From CAZGSN01 sp964371655 (lineage in GTDB: Bacteria > Desulfobacterota > Binatia > HRBIN30), in contig CAYJOD010000110.1 of NCBI GenBank assembly GCA_964371655.1, forward strand, positions 1 through 18,871: a stretch of DNA of 18,871 nucleotides. Direction: 5' to 3'. The position numbers were made by a program, and so were the translations under genes. Numbering within the stretch: the first letter of the stretch is position 1; each line of letters opens with the position of its first letter. The notes under the pieces were generated by a model. The model was not told where the DNA came from, did no database searches, and was given only the letters and a program-made list of their open reading frames with translations. This document shows, one piece after another, positions 6,537-15,945 of this stretch.

Positions 6537-7994
6537 CTACTTCAAATCCTCCGCGATGGTGGCGAACTGCTCCAACGCGGCTTCGAGGTCGGCGGTGATG
6601 TCGGCGGCGATGATCTCGGGTGCGGGCAGGTTCGCTGATTCTTCGAGGGCTTCGTCTTTCAGCCAGAAAATGTCGAGGTTCACCTTGTCGCGTTTCGTCA
6701 GCTCGTCGTAGGTGAACGACTTGAAGCGCTCGCTCTCCTTGCGGTCGATGCGATTCTTCGGGTGATAGCAGGCGACGAAGTCGTCGAGGTCGCTACGTTT
6801 GAGGGTATTCTCCTTGAGCGTGAAATGCAGGTTGGTGCGCAGATCGTAGATCCAGAGCTTCTGGGTCCACGGCTTTTCCTGCGCCGGCTTGCGGTCGAAG
6901 AATAGGACGTTCGCCTTCACACCTTGCGCGTAGAAAATGCCGGTCGGGAGGCGCAGCAGCGTGTGCACGTCCGCCTGCTTGAGCAGTTCGCGGCGGATGG
7001 TTTCACCTGCGCCGCCTTCGAAGAGCACGTTGTCCGGTAACACCACCGCGGCGCGGCCGTGTTGCTTCAAGATGGTGAAGATGTGTTGGAGAAAGTTGAG
7101 CTGCTTGTTGCTCGTGGTCGCCCAGAAATCGTCGCGGTTGATTATGAGCGATTCCTTGGAGGTTTCGCCCGCCTCGTTGACGATGGTGACACTGCTCTTC
7201 TTGCCGAAGGGCGGGTTGGCCAGGACGATCTCGTATTCGCCGTGCTTGCCGGCCAGCGCGTCCTTGGTGACGACGGGTAGGTCCTCCTCCAACTCGCCGC
7301 CGATGCCGTGCAGCAGCAGGTTCATCGCACACAGCCGCGTGACACTGTCCACCAGCTCGATGCCGAAGAAGGTACCGCTCTTGAGCTTCTTCTTCTGCGC
7401 CCGGTCGAGCGAGTGATGCTTGACCAGGTAATCATGCACCGCGAGCAGAAAACCACCGGTGCCGCATGCCGGGTCGCAGATGGCCTGCCCCGGTTGCGGC
7501 GCAACAGCATCGACGATCGCCGCGATGAGCGGGCGCGGTGTGAAGTATTGGCCCGCGCCGCCTTTCACGTCCTCGGCGTTCTTCTGCAGCAAGCCCTCGT
7601 AGGCGTCGCCCTTCACATCGGCGGAGAGACTCGACCACTGCTCCTTGTCGATCAGGTCGACGATGAGCCGCCGCAGCTTGGCCGGGTCTTGGATCTTGTT
7701 CTGCGCCTTGCGGAAGATGACGCCGAGCATGCCCGCGCGCTTACCGAGCTCCTCCAAGGTATGGCGGTAATGAATCTCAAGCTCGTCGCCATCCAGCTTC
7801 AGCAGTGCGTCCCACCCGAACCCCTTCGGGATCGGCGACGTCTTGTTGAACGGCGGATGCGTTTGCTCGTCCGCCATTTTCAGGAACAGCAGAAACGTGA
7901 GCTGCTCGACATAGTCGCCGTAGGACAGGCCGTCATCGCGGAGGATGTTGCAGTAGTTCCAAAGCTTTTGGACGAGGGCGGCGGGGTTGCTCAT
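6537..7994 (-). CDS. hsdM: Type I restriction-modification methyltransferase subunit HsdM
   Basis: This 485-residue subunit transfers a methyl group to adenine N6 at the site chosen by HsdS and is needed for both modification and restriction. The N-terminal helical domain (ALVQKLWNYCNILRDDGLSY, then FLLFLKMADEQ) is typical of HsdM. The Rossmann methylase core starts with AGQYFTPRPLI, then motif I DPACGTGGF and the catalytic motif IV NPPFG (LANPPFGKKSS). Length is normal for the family and the frame is intact. The ATG at 7994 overlaps the end of hsdS by 4 nt, making it the last gene of the R-S-M operon. M placed downstream of R and S is less common than M-S-R order, but known. With S intact, methylation should still work even if hsdR is broken. 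Confidence 0.95.
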   Translation of the reverse strand: MSNPAALVQKLWNYCNILRDDGLSYGDYVEQLTFLLFLKMADEQTHPPFNKTSPIPKGFGWDALLKLDGDELEIHYRHTLEELGKRAGMLGVIFRKAQNKIQDPAKLRRLIVDLIDKEQWSSLSADVKGDAYEGLLQKNAEDVKGGAGQYFTPRPLIAAIVDAVAPQPGQAICDPACGTGGFLLAVHDYLVKHHSLDRAQKKKLKSGTFFGIELVDSVTRLCAMNLLLHGIGGELEEDLPVVTKDALAGKHGEYEIVLANPPFGKKSSVTIVNEAGETSKESLIINRDDFWATTSNKQLNFLQHIFTILKQHGRAAVVLPDNVLFEGGAGETIRRELLKQADVHTLLRLPTGIFYAQGVKANVLFFDRKPAQEKPWTQKLWIYDLRTNLHFTLKENTLKRSDLDDFVACYHPKNRIDRKESERFKSFTYDELTKRDKVNLDIFWLKDEALEESANLPAPEIIAADITADLEAALEQFATIAEDLK

Positions 7995-9352
7995 GCGACC
8001 AGTTCTCCGGTGAAGGCGCGTTGCAGGATCGACTGGCGGAGGCGGATGGCGCGCTGAAGATTGGCGGACACCACCGCTTCTAACTCCTCCACCACGCTCA
8101 ACCGCCGCTCCACTTCCGCCACGATCCGCGTTTGCTCGGCGACGGGGGGGAGCGGGACGTTGATCGTCTTGATGATCGTGGTGTTCAGGTTTGGTTGTGC
8201 CGCGCCCTGGTTCACACCGCGAAGCTGCTTTGTTTGGGTGCGGAGAAAATAGACCAGATACAGCTTCAACGGATAATCGATATCGAGTAATGCCGCCACA
8301 CCGTCGTTGATGCAGCCGCCGATCAGCGTGATCTTTGGGACCCCCAATGTCGCACCGCTGTTGGTGAGCAATAATGTGTGTGGCTCAATGTAACGGCTGT
8401 ATTCTCGGCCAAGCTCATTGAGCGTTGCAGGCACTGATTTCAAGTAAGGACTATTGTCAGCGGTTAGCGGGCCGACGGTGATCCAAGGAACTTTACCGCC
8501 GAAGTATCTCGGGTCACCCGCTGGCCTTGGAGACGCCCCGCGAACAACATTGGAAAGCTGTTCAACAGTTGCCCACGTCCAGCCGTCCGGGAGGCTCGGG
8601 AGCCGCCTGGTGTCGTGGGCGGCCGGCTCTTTATATTCTCCACGGCCCTGCCACTTTTGGCGCCGCTGGACGAGGATGTGCGTGAGCAGGTCTTCGCCGG
8701 TTTCGAATTCTCTGTTCTGGGCCTTGGCGAGATCGGCTTCAGCAGGGACGAGGCGGCCTTCGCAGGCGGCTTTGAGGACGGCGGCGCGGTAGCGTTTGAG
8801 GTTGGCCTGCACCCGCCGCAAGGCCGCCGCCCCCGCCTCCAGCCGCGTGAATTGCTTCTCAATCTCCGCCACAATCCGCTGCTGGTCCGGGAGGGATGGG
8901 CGCGGAAGCTCGGAGGCTTCGAACCTGCCTTTAGTGATATGAGCGAGGCCAGCTCCTCCATGAGCGGCGCGTATGTACTCTGCCAGGTTTTGGTTAATCG
9001 CCAGTTGTAGGAACCGCTTGTCGAACTGTGTCGCATCAAATTGGACCTTGAAAATGTGCTGATTGAGCCAGGCCTTCCCCCCTCGCCAGATGTGCGCGCC
9101 AAAAGACGTTCCAGGGGTTCCAGACCACGCGAAAAGAAGATCGCCGTCTTCAAGGAGAAACTTCCCCGGCAGATGACCATGATAGTAGTTGAACGGCGCT
9201 TCAGGGTTGTTGAGATTCTGAATGCGCACGATCGGAGTGCCAGTCTTGCTCCACTCCGTCGGTTTGAATGCCCGGCCGTTGATAAGATCTAACGCGTCGC
9301 CAACTTTAACCGTTAGCCAGGGCGCGTTGTGATGTTCGGCGGGTTCGCTCAT
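7991..9352 (-). CDS. hsdS: Type I restriction-modification specificity subunit HsdS
   Basis: This 453-residue DNA-recognition subunit has the usual two half-repeats. Target recognition domain 1 is at about 10-165 (GDALDLINGRAFKPTEWSKT; GDLLFAWSGTPGTSFG). The central conserved helix is at about 170-205 (QQRIVAEIEKQFTRLEAG; AVLKAACEGRL). Target recognition domain 2 begins near LPSLPDGWTWATVEQL and runs to about 405. The distal helix repeats the pattern (RIVAEVERRLSVVEELEA; QSILQRAFTGELVA). The two domains differ, implying an asymmetric bipartite target that cannot be predicted from sequence alone. The start overlaps the hsdR stop (ATGA) and the end overlaps hsdM. The gene looks intact, with no truncated second copy for domain shuffling. 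Confidence 0.95.
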   Translation of the reverse strand: MSEPAEHHNAPWLTVKVGDALDLINGRAFKPTEWSKTGTPIVRIQNLNNPEAPFNYYHGHLPGKFLLEDGDLLFAWSGTPGTSFGAHIWRGGKAWLNQHIFKVQFDATQFDKRFLQLAINQNLAEYIRAAHGGAGLAHITKGRFEASELPRPSLPDQQRIVAEIEKQFTRLEAGAAALRRVQANLKRYRAAVLKAACEGRLVPAEADLAKAQNREFETGEDLLTHILVQRRQKWQGRGEYKEPAAHDTRRLPSLPDGWTWATVEQLSNVVRGASPRPAGDPRYFGGKVPWITVGPLTADNSPYLKSVPATLNELGREYSRYIEPHTLLLTNSGATLGVPKITLIGGCINDGVAALLDIDYPLKLYLVYFLRTQTKQLRGVNQGAAQPNLNTTIIKTINVPLPPVAEQTRIVAEVERRLSVVEELEAVVSANLQRAIRLRQSILQRAFTGELVA

Positions 9353-12142
9353 GCCGCGAGCGCCTCGTTGAGCTCATCGAGTAGTTCGGGCAGTTGCTCG
9401 CCAAACAGTTGATGCGCCTTGCCCAAGCCCCCGCGCTGGCTGAACGGGGCGTAATCGAAGTCGCCCGACTCGATGCTCAGGCTGGTGGCGATGTGGTCGC
9501 GGATGAGGTTGAGCCAGGCGAGTTGCTCGGGCGTGAACGCTGTGCCGGCCTTGGTCTTGGCGGTGAGCCATTGGTTGAAGCGTTCCGACACGGAGTCGGC
9601 GAAGGGTGCGAGCACGGGTTGTTGCTCCAGGGCAAAGCGGACCAGCGCGACGAGATCGGCGAAGCGTCCGGCCTGCGAGCGGCCTCGAACCTTGCTGGGC
9701 GCGGTGACAGCGAAGGCGTCCCAGAGGCGGTCCTCGGTCCACGCCGCGTGGTTGTCGCGCAGCTTCTTCTCCAGCTCTTTCAGCATCGGCTCAGTGAGGC
9801 GCTGTTTGTACGGGCGGCTGTAAAGGATCTGCAGAGCATCGATCTCGCTCTGGTGTTGCCCGAGGTAGTCGCGGAAGGCCTGGACGAGACCGGAAGCCTT
9901 CGCCTTGGCGGCGGCGTCGAAGCCCCGGCTCAGGACGGTGTCGACAGTGACCGTGTCGATGGTCTGCTCGGCGTCCTTCTTGGCCTTGGCGAGGGCGTCG
10001 CGTAGGGCAGGCACATCGAACGGGGCGCAGGCTTCGTCGGCCAGTCGCTTGCCAGCTGCCACCATGGCTTCGGGTACGACTTCAGCGGGTGAAGCGCCGG
10101 GGTTGCCGGTGGCGCGTGCGGCGATGGCGTCGGGGTCGATGGCCCGGAGCAGTGTGCCCGACAGCTCGGACAACGACTTGCCGCCAGCGAGCTCGGCCAG
10201 CTTATGGGCTTCGTCGCGGGAGATCTCGCGGTCGAGCCGTGCGAGGCGTCCGGCCAGGGTGGTGAGGGTATCCTCATCGCGTTTGCCGAGGGCCACACCG
10301 AGAAGCAACTTGTCGAAGGCGACGGTGCGCTGGCGTTCGAGCGGGCGGGAGTCGGTCTTGTCGCTCTCGCACACGCCCACGGCATCGACGATGACGAAGT
10401 GAGTTTTGGCGAGTGCGTCGGCGCCGCTCACGGCCTGCAAGTCGGTAGGCGTGAGAACGCGAGTGCCGCGGCCTTTCATCTGCTCGAAGTAGGTGCGGCT
10501 GCGGGTGTCGCGCAGGAACAGCAGGCATTCGAGCGGTTTGATGTCCGTGCCGGTCGCGATCATGTCCACGGTGACGGCGATACGCAGCTGGGGCGAGGTG
10601 CGGAACTCCTGGATTAGCGTCTCGGACTTCTCGTAGCGCTTGGTCTCGGGGTTGTAGGTCTTGTAGGTGATCTTCTTGGCAAAGTCGTTACCCTTGCCGA
10701 ACACCTCGCGAACGAGATGGACGGTGTCCTCGGCATGCGAGTCGTCCTTGCAGAAGATGAGCGTCTTTGGGACCAGGGTGCGCCCCGGGAATAGCTCGGT
10801 GAACAGTGCGTCCTTGAAAGTCTGTAGGACGGTGCGAATCTGGGACTTTACCACCACGGACCGGTCGAGGTCTTTGGCGGCGTAGGCGAGGTCTTCGTCG
10901 AGACGCTCCCAGCGGACGGCGCGCGTCTCTCTACTGCGCCGGTCCACGTAGAAACCTTTCTCAACCTTACCGCCCTGCTCGGTGACCTGGGTTCTGATCC
11001 GATAGACTTCGTAGCCGACGTTGACGCCATCGGCGACGGCGCGCTCGTGGTTGTATTCCATCACGAGGTTCTGATCGAAGAACCCGATGGTTTGCTTCGA
11101 CGGCGTGGCCGTGAGGCCGACCAGGAATGCATCGAAGTATTCCAGCACCTGCCGCCAGAGACCGTAGATGGAGCGGTGGCATTCGTCGGTGACGATGAAG
11201 TCGAAGGCTTCGATGGGGACGGCAGGGTTGTAGGCCACGTCTTTCGGGCGGTCGTCCGCCGCGGCGATTTCGTATCCGGACTTTTCTTCGAGGTCTTCGT
11301 CGAGCTCCTCGCCGCGCAGAATCGAGTAGAGCCGCTGGATGGTGCAGATGGTGACGCGCGCGACGGAATCGAGGTTGTTGGAGGTGAGATGCTGGACGTT
11401 GTAAACCTCGGTGAACTTGCGGCCGGTGTCGGGCGCGACGAACTGCTGGAACTCGGCCATTGCCTGGCGCCCGAGATTGGCGCGATCCACGAGGAACAGG
11501 ACGCGCTTCGCCCCGGCGTACTTGATCAGCCGGTAGGTGAAGCTGCACGCGGTGTAGGTCTTACCCGCGCCGGTGGCCATCTGGATGAGCGCCCGCGGAT
11601 CGGCGGCGGCAAAGGATTGTTCGAGATTCGTGATGCCCTCTACCTGACAGGCGCGGAGGTTCTGCGTCGGCAACGGATGGGCTGTCGGCATAGCCGCGAG
11701 GCGGGCGCGCAGAGTCGCGGGTTCGGTGAGCCAGGGTGGCGAGGGTTTCCGGGCGGTGGAACGAGAAGACGCGGCGCGAGCGTGGTTCGGGATCGCGTTC
11801 GTCGCGGAAGAACGTCTCCACACCGGTAGACTCGTAAAGAAACGGTAGCGAGCCCGGGGCGATGGACTGGATGAAATCCGGCAAGTTTGCCGCATAATGT
11901 GCGGACTGCTCGGCGACCCCCGACAGGAGCGTGCCTTCCTTCTTGGCCTCGGCGATGCCAACGGCCTTGCGGTCCACGAGCAGGAGATAGTCGCACGTGC
12001 CGGATTTGAGCGGCGCTTCACGCAGCGCAATGCCACGCCCCGCGGAGGGGTTGAACTGCTTGTAATCCTGAACGACCCAGCCGCACGCAGCGAGTTGCGC
12101 GTCGATCTGTTGGCGGGCGCGTTGCTCCGGGGTTTCAGGCAT
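9349..12142 (-). CDS. hsdR: Type I restriction endonuclease subunit HsdR, interrupted by a one-base frameshift
   Basis: This is the motor-nuclease subunit, about 930 residues if the frame is repaired. It starts at ATG 12142, 30 nt after the stop of the GIY-YIG gene. The first ~135 codons hold the nuclease domain: CDYLLLVDRKAVGIAEAKKE gives the D and ExK of the PD-(D/E)xK motif. After RVFSFHRPETLA the reading must move one base at the GGG run 11734-11736 (plus strand) to continue as WLTEPATLRARLAAMP. The rest is a superfamily 2 translocase: Walker A MATGAGKT, DECH box in FIVTDECHRSIYG, motif III GLTATPS, then MIATGTDIKPLECLLFLRD and QMKGRGTR, with a C-terminal helical domain (EcoEI-like C). 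As written, the nuclease and motor parts are in different frames. This is either inactivation or a sequencing error. Confidence 0.9.
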
Positions 12143-12172
12143 GAGTGCCTTCGATGGATTCGGTAAAGGCGC

Positions 12173-13024
12173 TCAACTCACTGCCTCCGCCTCTTGAATC
12201 TGCTTGAGCGTGGTGCCGTCTTTAGTCTTCCACTCGGTCCGGCCGTTCGCGGTGCGACCCAGAACCACTCCTGCCGCCGTCGAAGGAGACGCGAAGACGT
12301 AGTCCTGCGCAAAGGTGTAGCCGTCACCGGAGCCTTGGAATACACCGTTCGAAATCAACGCCGCGCGCAATTCCTTGAGGTAAGCGTCGCAAGAGGGCAC
12401 CTCGCCCTTGACCGCGCCACTGCCGGCGCGCACGACAAAACCCTCGGGTGTCTCCATCCCTTGGGCCTGCACGCCCTTGCCGCCAAGATAGAGCAGTCCC
12501 TTAGCTCCCTGGACCGTCGGTGATGGTGAGAACACGCCAAGACCAAGAACCGGAAAGCACAACAGCATCTCCGCCAGAAACCCTTCCGCGTCGGCAGCGT
12601 CGGCCTCGGACATCGACGGAAGTGCGGGCACGTTGCCGTTGTCCAGGACGCAGCGCTTCGCCTGAGTCGCAAGCGAAGTGAGCCTCGCCTCCAGGTACTG
12701 CACGTGGGCTTTGTTCAGGTTCTCGTCCTTGCTCGTGAACGCGACGCAGCTCGTCCAGAAGTCTTTCTTCGCCGCGTGTTGTTCGAGCCGAGGTTTGATC
12801 GGGTCGCCCTCGCCGACGTACACGCGCGGCAAGCCCGATTCTTCTGGCGGTCCAACGAGCACATACACGCCGGTACGCGTCAGCTCCTTGCGCTGCTTGC
12901 CCTCGCCGAACAGGGAACGCGGGATCATGAGCCCCGCGCCGCTCCAGTTGGACTTCTCGATGATGCGCAGACCGTCCGGGTCGCCGCCCGGCAGGAAGAT
13001 CTTGATCGAGTACGGTTTGCTCAC
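12173..13024 (-). CDS. GIY-YIG nuclease-domain protein with DUF4357
   Basis: This 283-residue protein is counted from GTG 13024-13022, which is followed by SKPYSIKIFLPGGDPDGLRI, the usual start of this family. A GTG upstream-in-frame start at 13060 would add 12 residues with little support. A GIY-YIG core is visible: GVYVLVG, then RVYVGEGDPIKPRLEQH with its Arg, and the metal-binding Glu in QYLEARL. The C-terminal DUF4357 is recognised by STAAGVVLGRTANGRTEWKT followed by DGTTL. Such proteins are, as I recall, often encoded beside type I restriction systems, and here it leads the operon 30 nt before hsdR. It may be an accessory nuclease of the locus; its precise role is not established. The active-site residues look intact. 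Confidence 0.85.
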   Translation of the reverse strand: MSKPYSIKIFLPGGDPDGLRIIEKSNWSGAGLMIPRSLFGEGKQRKELTRTGVYVLVGPPEESGLPRVYVGEGDPIKPRLEQHAAKKDFWTSCVAFTSKDENLNKAHVQYLEARLTSLATQAKRCVLDNGNVPALPSMSEADAADAEGFLAEMLLCFPVLGLGVFSPSPTVQGAKGLLYLGGKGVQAQGMETPEGFVVRAGSGAVKGEVPSCDAYLKELRAALISNGVFQGSGDGYTFAQDYVFASPSTAAGVVLGRTANGRTEWKTKDGTTLKQIQEAEAVS

Positions 13025-13104
13025 GGCGCCGTGCTCTCGATCTCGATGATCTCGCGCCACTGCCGAGGTAAGCCACGTTGCCTATCGCCGATGAGCCCCC
13101 GCAT
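13021..13104 (-). CDS. Possible 27-residue leader ORF before the GIY-YIG gene
   Basis: ATG 13104-13102 opens a 27-codon frame ending MRG...WREIIEIESTAP, whose TGA overlaps the GTG start of the GIY-YIG gene (GTGA). The tidy overlap and natural-looking composition suggest a translationally coupled leader, or the surviving C-terminus of a gene cut off when the restriction cassette arrived. An in-frame TAG lies five codons upstream of the ATG. It is too short to assign to a family and could be chance. Confidence 0.25.
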   Translation of the reverse strand: MRGLIGDRQRGLPRQWREIIEIESTAP

Positions 13105-13225
13105 AACCGACAGCGCCTATCATGCCACGTGTGCGCGCCACAAGTTCGGAGGGCGTCATCTTGGCCCCGGGGTAGCAGATCTCAGCGGGGGAGTTTGACG
13201 AAGATCGCCAGCCGGTCGCGTCCAT
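13082..13225 (-). CDS. Possible 47-residue ORF directly downstream of the large terminase
   Basis: ATG 13225-13223 lies 2 nt after the terminase TAG, the spacing expected of the next phage gene, and the frame runs 47 codons to TAG 13084-13082. The predicted peptide contains EICYPGAKMTPSELVARTRG; I do not recognise it. In a normal prophage the portal gene would follow here. This may be a real small gene or the start of a head gene whose remainder was lost at the junction with the restriction cassette. Confidence 0.25.
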   Translation of the reverse strand: MDATGWRSSSNSPAEICYPGAKMTPSELVARTRGMIGAVGYAGAHRR

Positions 13226-13227
13226 GC

Positions 13228-14793
13228 CTACATGATGGGCGCCCAATAGCTTGAGCCGCCAGTGTCGGGCGCGGCGACGATGACCACTACCGTTCCCTCG
13301 ATGAGCAGCTGCATCACGGCATCCCCAACATCGGTGGAACGCCCGAGCCGCTCGGCTTTACGCAGCTCATCTTTGCTCTCGACGCTGATCTTGCCATTGC
13401 TGGCGACCTTCCAACGTGGCGCGGTGAGGTCGCCGGTGAGCTCGTCGTCCGGCGGCAGCTCGAGTGTCGGGGTGAAGCTCGGATCGAGCGCTTCGCGTAG
13501 GCGCCACCAGCCTTCGGAGCGCCGGTTGACGAAGCCAAGCTCGTGCGAGCGGTCGGTCGCCGTAGAGTGCTCAGACGCATTGAAGGGCTTCGCGCGTTGC
13601 TTGAATTGCTCGCGCAGCCGGTCGTAGACGCCGGCACCAACGCCGATGACGTCCACCACACAGTCCACGTTGCCATGCACCCGCATGATGCCGGCGGCGA
13701 TGCCGGTCGTCTGCATGGTGTCGTCGTAGCTGTACCGCTCAAGGTGGGCGACGTGATCACCGTGGCGGCGACCGAGGACAGTCTTGTCTGCACCCCCACG
13801 CGCCACGTCGATAGCGATGCGGGTAAGCTCGGGAATCTCCCCGCTCTCCACGCGCTCGCGCCAGCGCTCGTTCGCCAGCTCGACCCAGCTGAGCGGGATC
13901 ACGCCGTCAGCTTCGCTCGATGCGAACTCACCGAGGACGCGATTCTGGTAGACCGCGCTCTTCTCGCCCCACTGTCGGCGGCGTTGCTCCGCCCACTCCA
14001 TGCTGATGCGCTTGGCAGCGATGGCTTCGTCGAGGGTGACGTGGCGTGCGAACCAATCCTCGAACCCGGGTTTGCGGCGATGAATGTCGTAAAAGCGCCC
14101 CTGGGGCTCGCCTGGCGTCGAGATCGCGAGGGCAAGGGCCTCTTGCCCAGTATCGGCGCCAGCCCCGGAGAACGCGCCCTCGGCGGCGTCAAAGGTTGTT
14201 TCTGAAATCGCCTTGGACTCGTCGAACAAGTACAGCAGACAGTCCGCGTGCGCGCCTTCGATAAGCTCGGCGCTGTTGCTGGCAACGGCGAAGGCCTCGC
14301 CATGGTTGAGCCTCAAGCTCAGCGTCAGCAGCTCACCGGTGGTGAAGGGTTCGCGCCCGACCTTCTCCCAGCGGATACGACGCGCCCACTTGTGGATCTC
14401 CGGCCACAGGTACTTGGTCAGCTGCCGCCAGGCACCCGCAGTTGTGGGGACCTTCCAATCCTCGCCCGCGGCATCGCGGGTGAGTGCAAACCAAAGCACA
14501 GCGAGCGCCGCCGTCGTTGTCTTGCCAAGACCGTGTGGGCCACGTGCGGCCGCTCGGTGCTTATGCGCGAGCGCGTCGAGGATCTCTTCCTGATACGAAG
14601 CCAGCGCCTTGCGCTCGGGCCAGGCGATGCAGTCGCGCGTGAAGGCGATGGGATCGTTGCGATACGCCTGCAAGGCGGTGGTGCGGTTGCGCGGGACCAG
14701 CGGCGTAAACACCTCCGGCATTGCGTCGCCGATGGTATGCCCGACCCGCTCTACCGTCGGTTCTAGCCAGATATCCCCGAGCACCGATTTCAC
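13228..14793 (-). CDS. Phage terminase large subunit (packaging ATPase-nuclease)
   Basis: This protein pumps DNA into proheads and cuts it. The frame gives 521 residues from GTG 14793; ATG 14721 (MPEVFTPLVPRNRT) is an equally good start and closer to where homologues seem to begin. No clear ribosome binding site decides between them. Counting from 14793, Walker A is RGPHGLGKTT (84-93), Walker B is LLYLFDES (Asp191-Glu192) and the coupling motif is ISTPGEP (224-230). The RNase H-like nuclease follows with AIDVARGGADKT (Asp329), VDVIGVGAGVYDRL and a final DVGDAVMQLL. All key acidic residues are visible, so it looks functional. It stands without portal or capsid genes downstream: the next recognisable gene belongs to the restriction cassette. 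Confidence 0.9.
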   Translation of the reverse strand: MKSVLGDIWLEPTVERVGHTIGDAMPEVFTPLVPRNRTTALQAYRNDPIAFTRDCIAWPERKALASYQEEILDALAHKHRAAARGPHGLGKTTTAALAVLWFALTRDAAGEDWKVPTTAGAWRQLTKYLWPEIHKWARRIRWEKVGREPFTTGELLTLSLRLNHGEAFAVASNSAELIEGAHADCLLYLFDESKAISETTFDAAEGAFSGAGADTGQEALALAISTPGEPQGRFYDIHRRKPGFEDWFARHVTLDEAIAAKRISMEWAEQRRRQWGEKSAVYQNRVLGEFASSEADGVIPLSWVELANERWRERVESGEIPELTRIAIDVARGGADKTVLGRRHGDHVAHLERYSYDDTMQTTGIAAGIMRVHGNVDCVVDVIGVGAGVYDRLREQFKQRAKPFNASEHSTATDRSHELGFVNRRSEGWWRLREALDPSFTPTLELPPDDELTGDLTAPRWKVASNGKISVESKDELRKAERLGRSTDVGDAVMQLLIEGTVVVIVAAPDTGGSSYWAPIM

Positions 14794-14842
14794 CCGTTTT
14801 CTGACTCGCGACCGCTTGTGGATCTCGGTACAGGTCGCTCAC

Positions 14843-15070
14843 ATGACGACCAAGATTGCCCAACTCCGTGCCACCGCCGCGGCCGGCAATTGGACCGAGG
14901 CGCTCCGCATTGCGGTGCGGTTCCCGCGTCTTGGCGAGGAGAAGACGGCGATAGTGCGCGCCTGGAACGCCCAGCTGCGCCCGGACTTCTACCGCCAGCT
15001 GAAGCAGGACCCCGAAATGCTGGTCGCCGCCGGCATCGCCGCCCTGCGCAGCAAGTACCGCCTCGACTAG
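14843..15070 (+). CDS. Small phage-associated hypothetical protein, opposite strand
   Basis: This is a 75-residue protein from ATG 14843, predicted to be all-helical and basic (KIAQLRATAAAGNWTEALRI; FPRLGEEKTAIVRAWNAQ; DFYRQLKQDPEMLVAAGIAA). I recall similar 70-80 residue proteins of unknown function near terminase genes in prophages, with the same FPRLGxxKxAIxRxW and FYRQLxxDPE pattern. It is the only plus-strand gene in the packaging module. It is divergent from the terminase, and its TAG overlaps the methyltransferase stop in a shared CTAG. The same frame is open upstream of the ATG, but that part is antisense to the terminase gene and lacks natural sequence. Confidence 0.65.
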   Translation: MTTKIAQLRATAAAGNWTEALRIAVRFPRLGEEKTAIVRAWNAQLRPDFYRQLKQDPEMLVAAGIAALRSKYRLD

Positions 15071-15945
15071 GCATCGAGCATCGGCTCCGGCAGTACAACC
15101 TCGACCGGCCCGCACGCCTCGGTTGCAACGCGCGGATCACCTTTCACGAACACAAGGACGTTCTGGTGCGTCTTGCCGAGCTTACGCGCCGCCGAGAACT
15201 GCTTGCCCACGCGCAGCGGCAAGCTGCCGATCGCGGTCAGGAGGACTGCGTCGTTGTACAGCTCCGCACCGGCGTCACGGAACGCCGCCAGTGTGTCGCT
15301 TACGAAGCCACGATAGATTCCCCTGCGGTCGCGGATGTCACCGACGACGAAGCAGGCGAATCGATCCGGCTTCAGCCGGGCGACCGCAGCAGCGATGATG
15401 ATCCGATACGCCGCGAGAAACTCCGGGTAGTCGAGCGTCGACAGGTCAGCGGGATTGTCGCTGTACACTTCGAGGTCGGCGTAGGGCGGGCAGCTGAACA
15501 CCAGGTCCGCCTCGACGTCGGCGCAGAGTGTTTGCAACTCGCGGCTATCGCCGACAATCCACGTGGGTTGCGGATCGTTGGGACAGATGCGCCTTGCCTG
15601 GTCCTGGTTTGCCGCTACCTGCTCGGGGCGAAGCTCAATGCCGATGTACTTGCGGCCGAGCGTGCCTGCCACAATGCCCCGGACGCTCCCGCCGGCAAAT
15701 GGATCAATCACGACACCACCGGGTGGGCAGAACCACCGGTAAGCCAGCTCGCAGAGTACCGGGTCGAAGATGCTGGTGCCCGATTGTGGCTGCGCCGCCG
15801 CAATGCGTTGGCTGGTGTCGTCATCCTTGCCGTAGGCACCATAGGGTGACGCAGACTGCCCAACGGTGTGCTCGCCGCGCATCAGGTCCTGGCCGAAGGT
15901 CCGCGCGAAACGCCGCCGTGATCTGCTCTGCGTACTTGCTTCCAT
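15067..15945 (-). CDS. Phage-type DNA methyltransferase (beta-class, N4-cytosine/N6-adenine)
   Basis: ATG 15945 is chosen as start because AGGAGG (15954-15959) lies 7 nt upstream; a GTG at 15951 sits too close to that site. That gives 292 residues. Motif order fits beta-class amino-methyltransferases: the catalytic SCPPY (151-155, within DLVFSCPPYADLE) comes after the AdoMet-binding DPFAGGSVRG (81-90), which is preceded by SIFDPVLCELAYRWFCPPGG. RKYIGIELRPEQV lies between them, and the protein ends with NVLVFVKGDP, typical of phage DNA-modification methylases. In many phages, as I recall, this domain is fused behind a ParB/Srx domain that ends with the same VLDARQGYWQDRKRAW stretch seen in the upstream gene here. 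It probably protects the element's DNA from restriction. Target base and site cannot be told. Confidence 0.85.
   Translation of the reverse strand: MEASTQSRSRRRFARTFGQDLMRGEHTVGQSASPYGAYGKDDDTSQRIAAAQPQSGTSIFDPVLCELAYRWFCPPGGVVIDPFAGGSVRGIVAGTLGRKYIGIELRPEQVAANQDQARRICPNDPQPTWIVGDSRELQTLCADVEADLVFSCPPYADLEVYSDNPADLSTLDYPEFLAAYRIIIAAAVARLKPDRFACFVVGDIRDRRGIYRGFVSDTLAAFRDAGAELYNDAVLLTAIGSLPLRVGKQFSAARKLGKTHQNVLVFVKGDPRVATEACGPVEVVLPEPMLDA

Noticed and set aside
7308..8057. Plus-strand frame opposite hsdM
   Set aside because: Antisense to intact methyltransferase motifs, with no recognisable domain.
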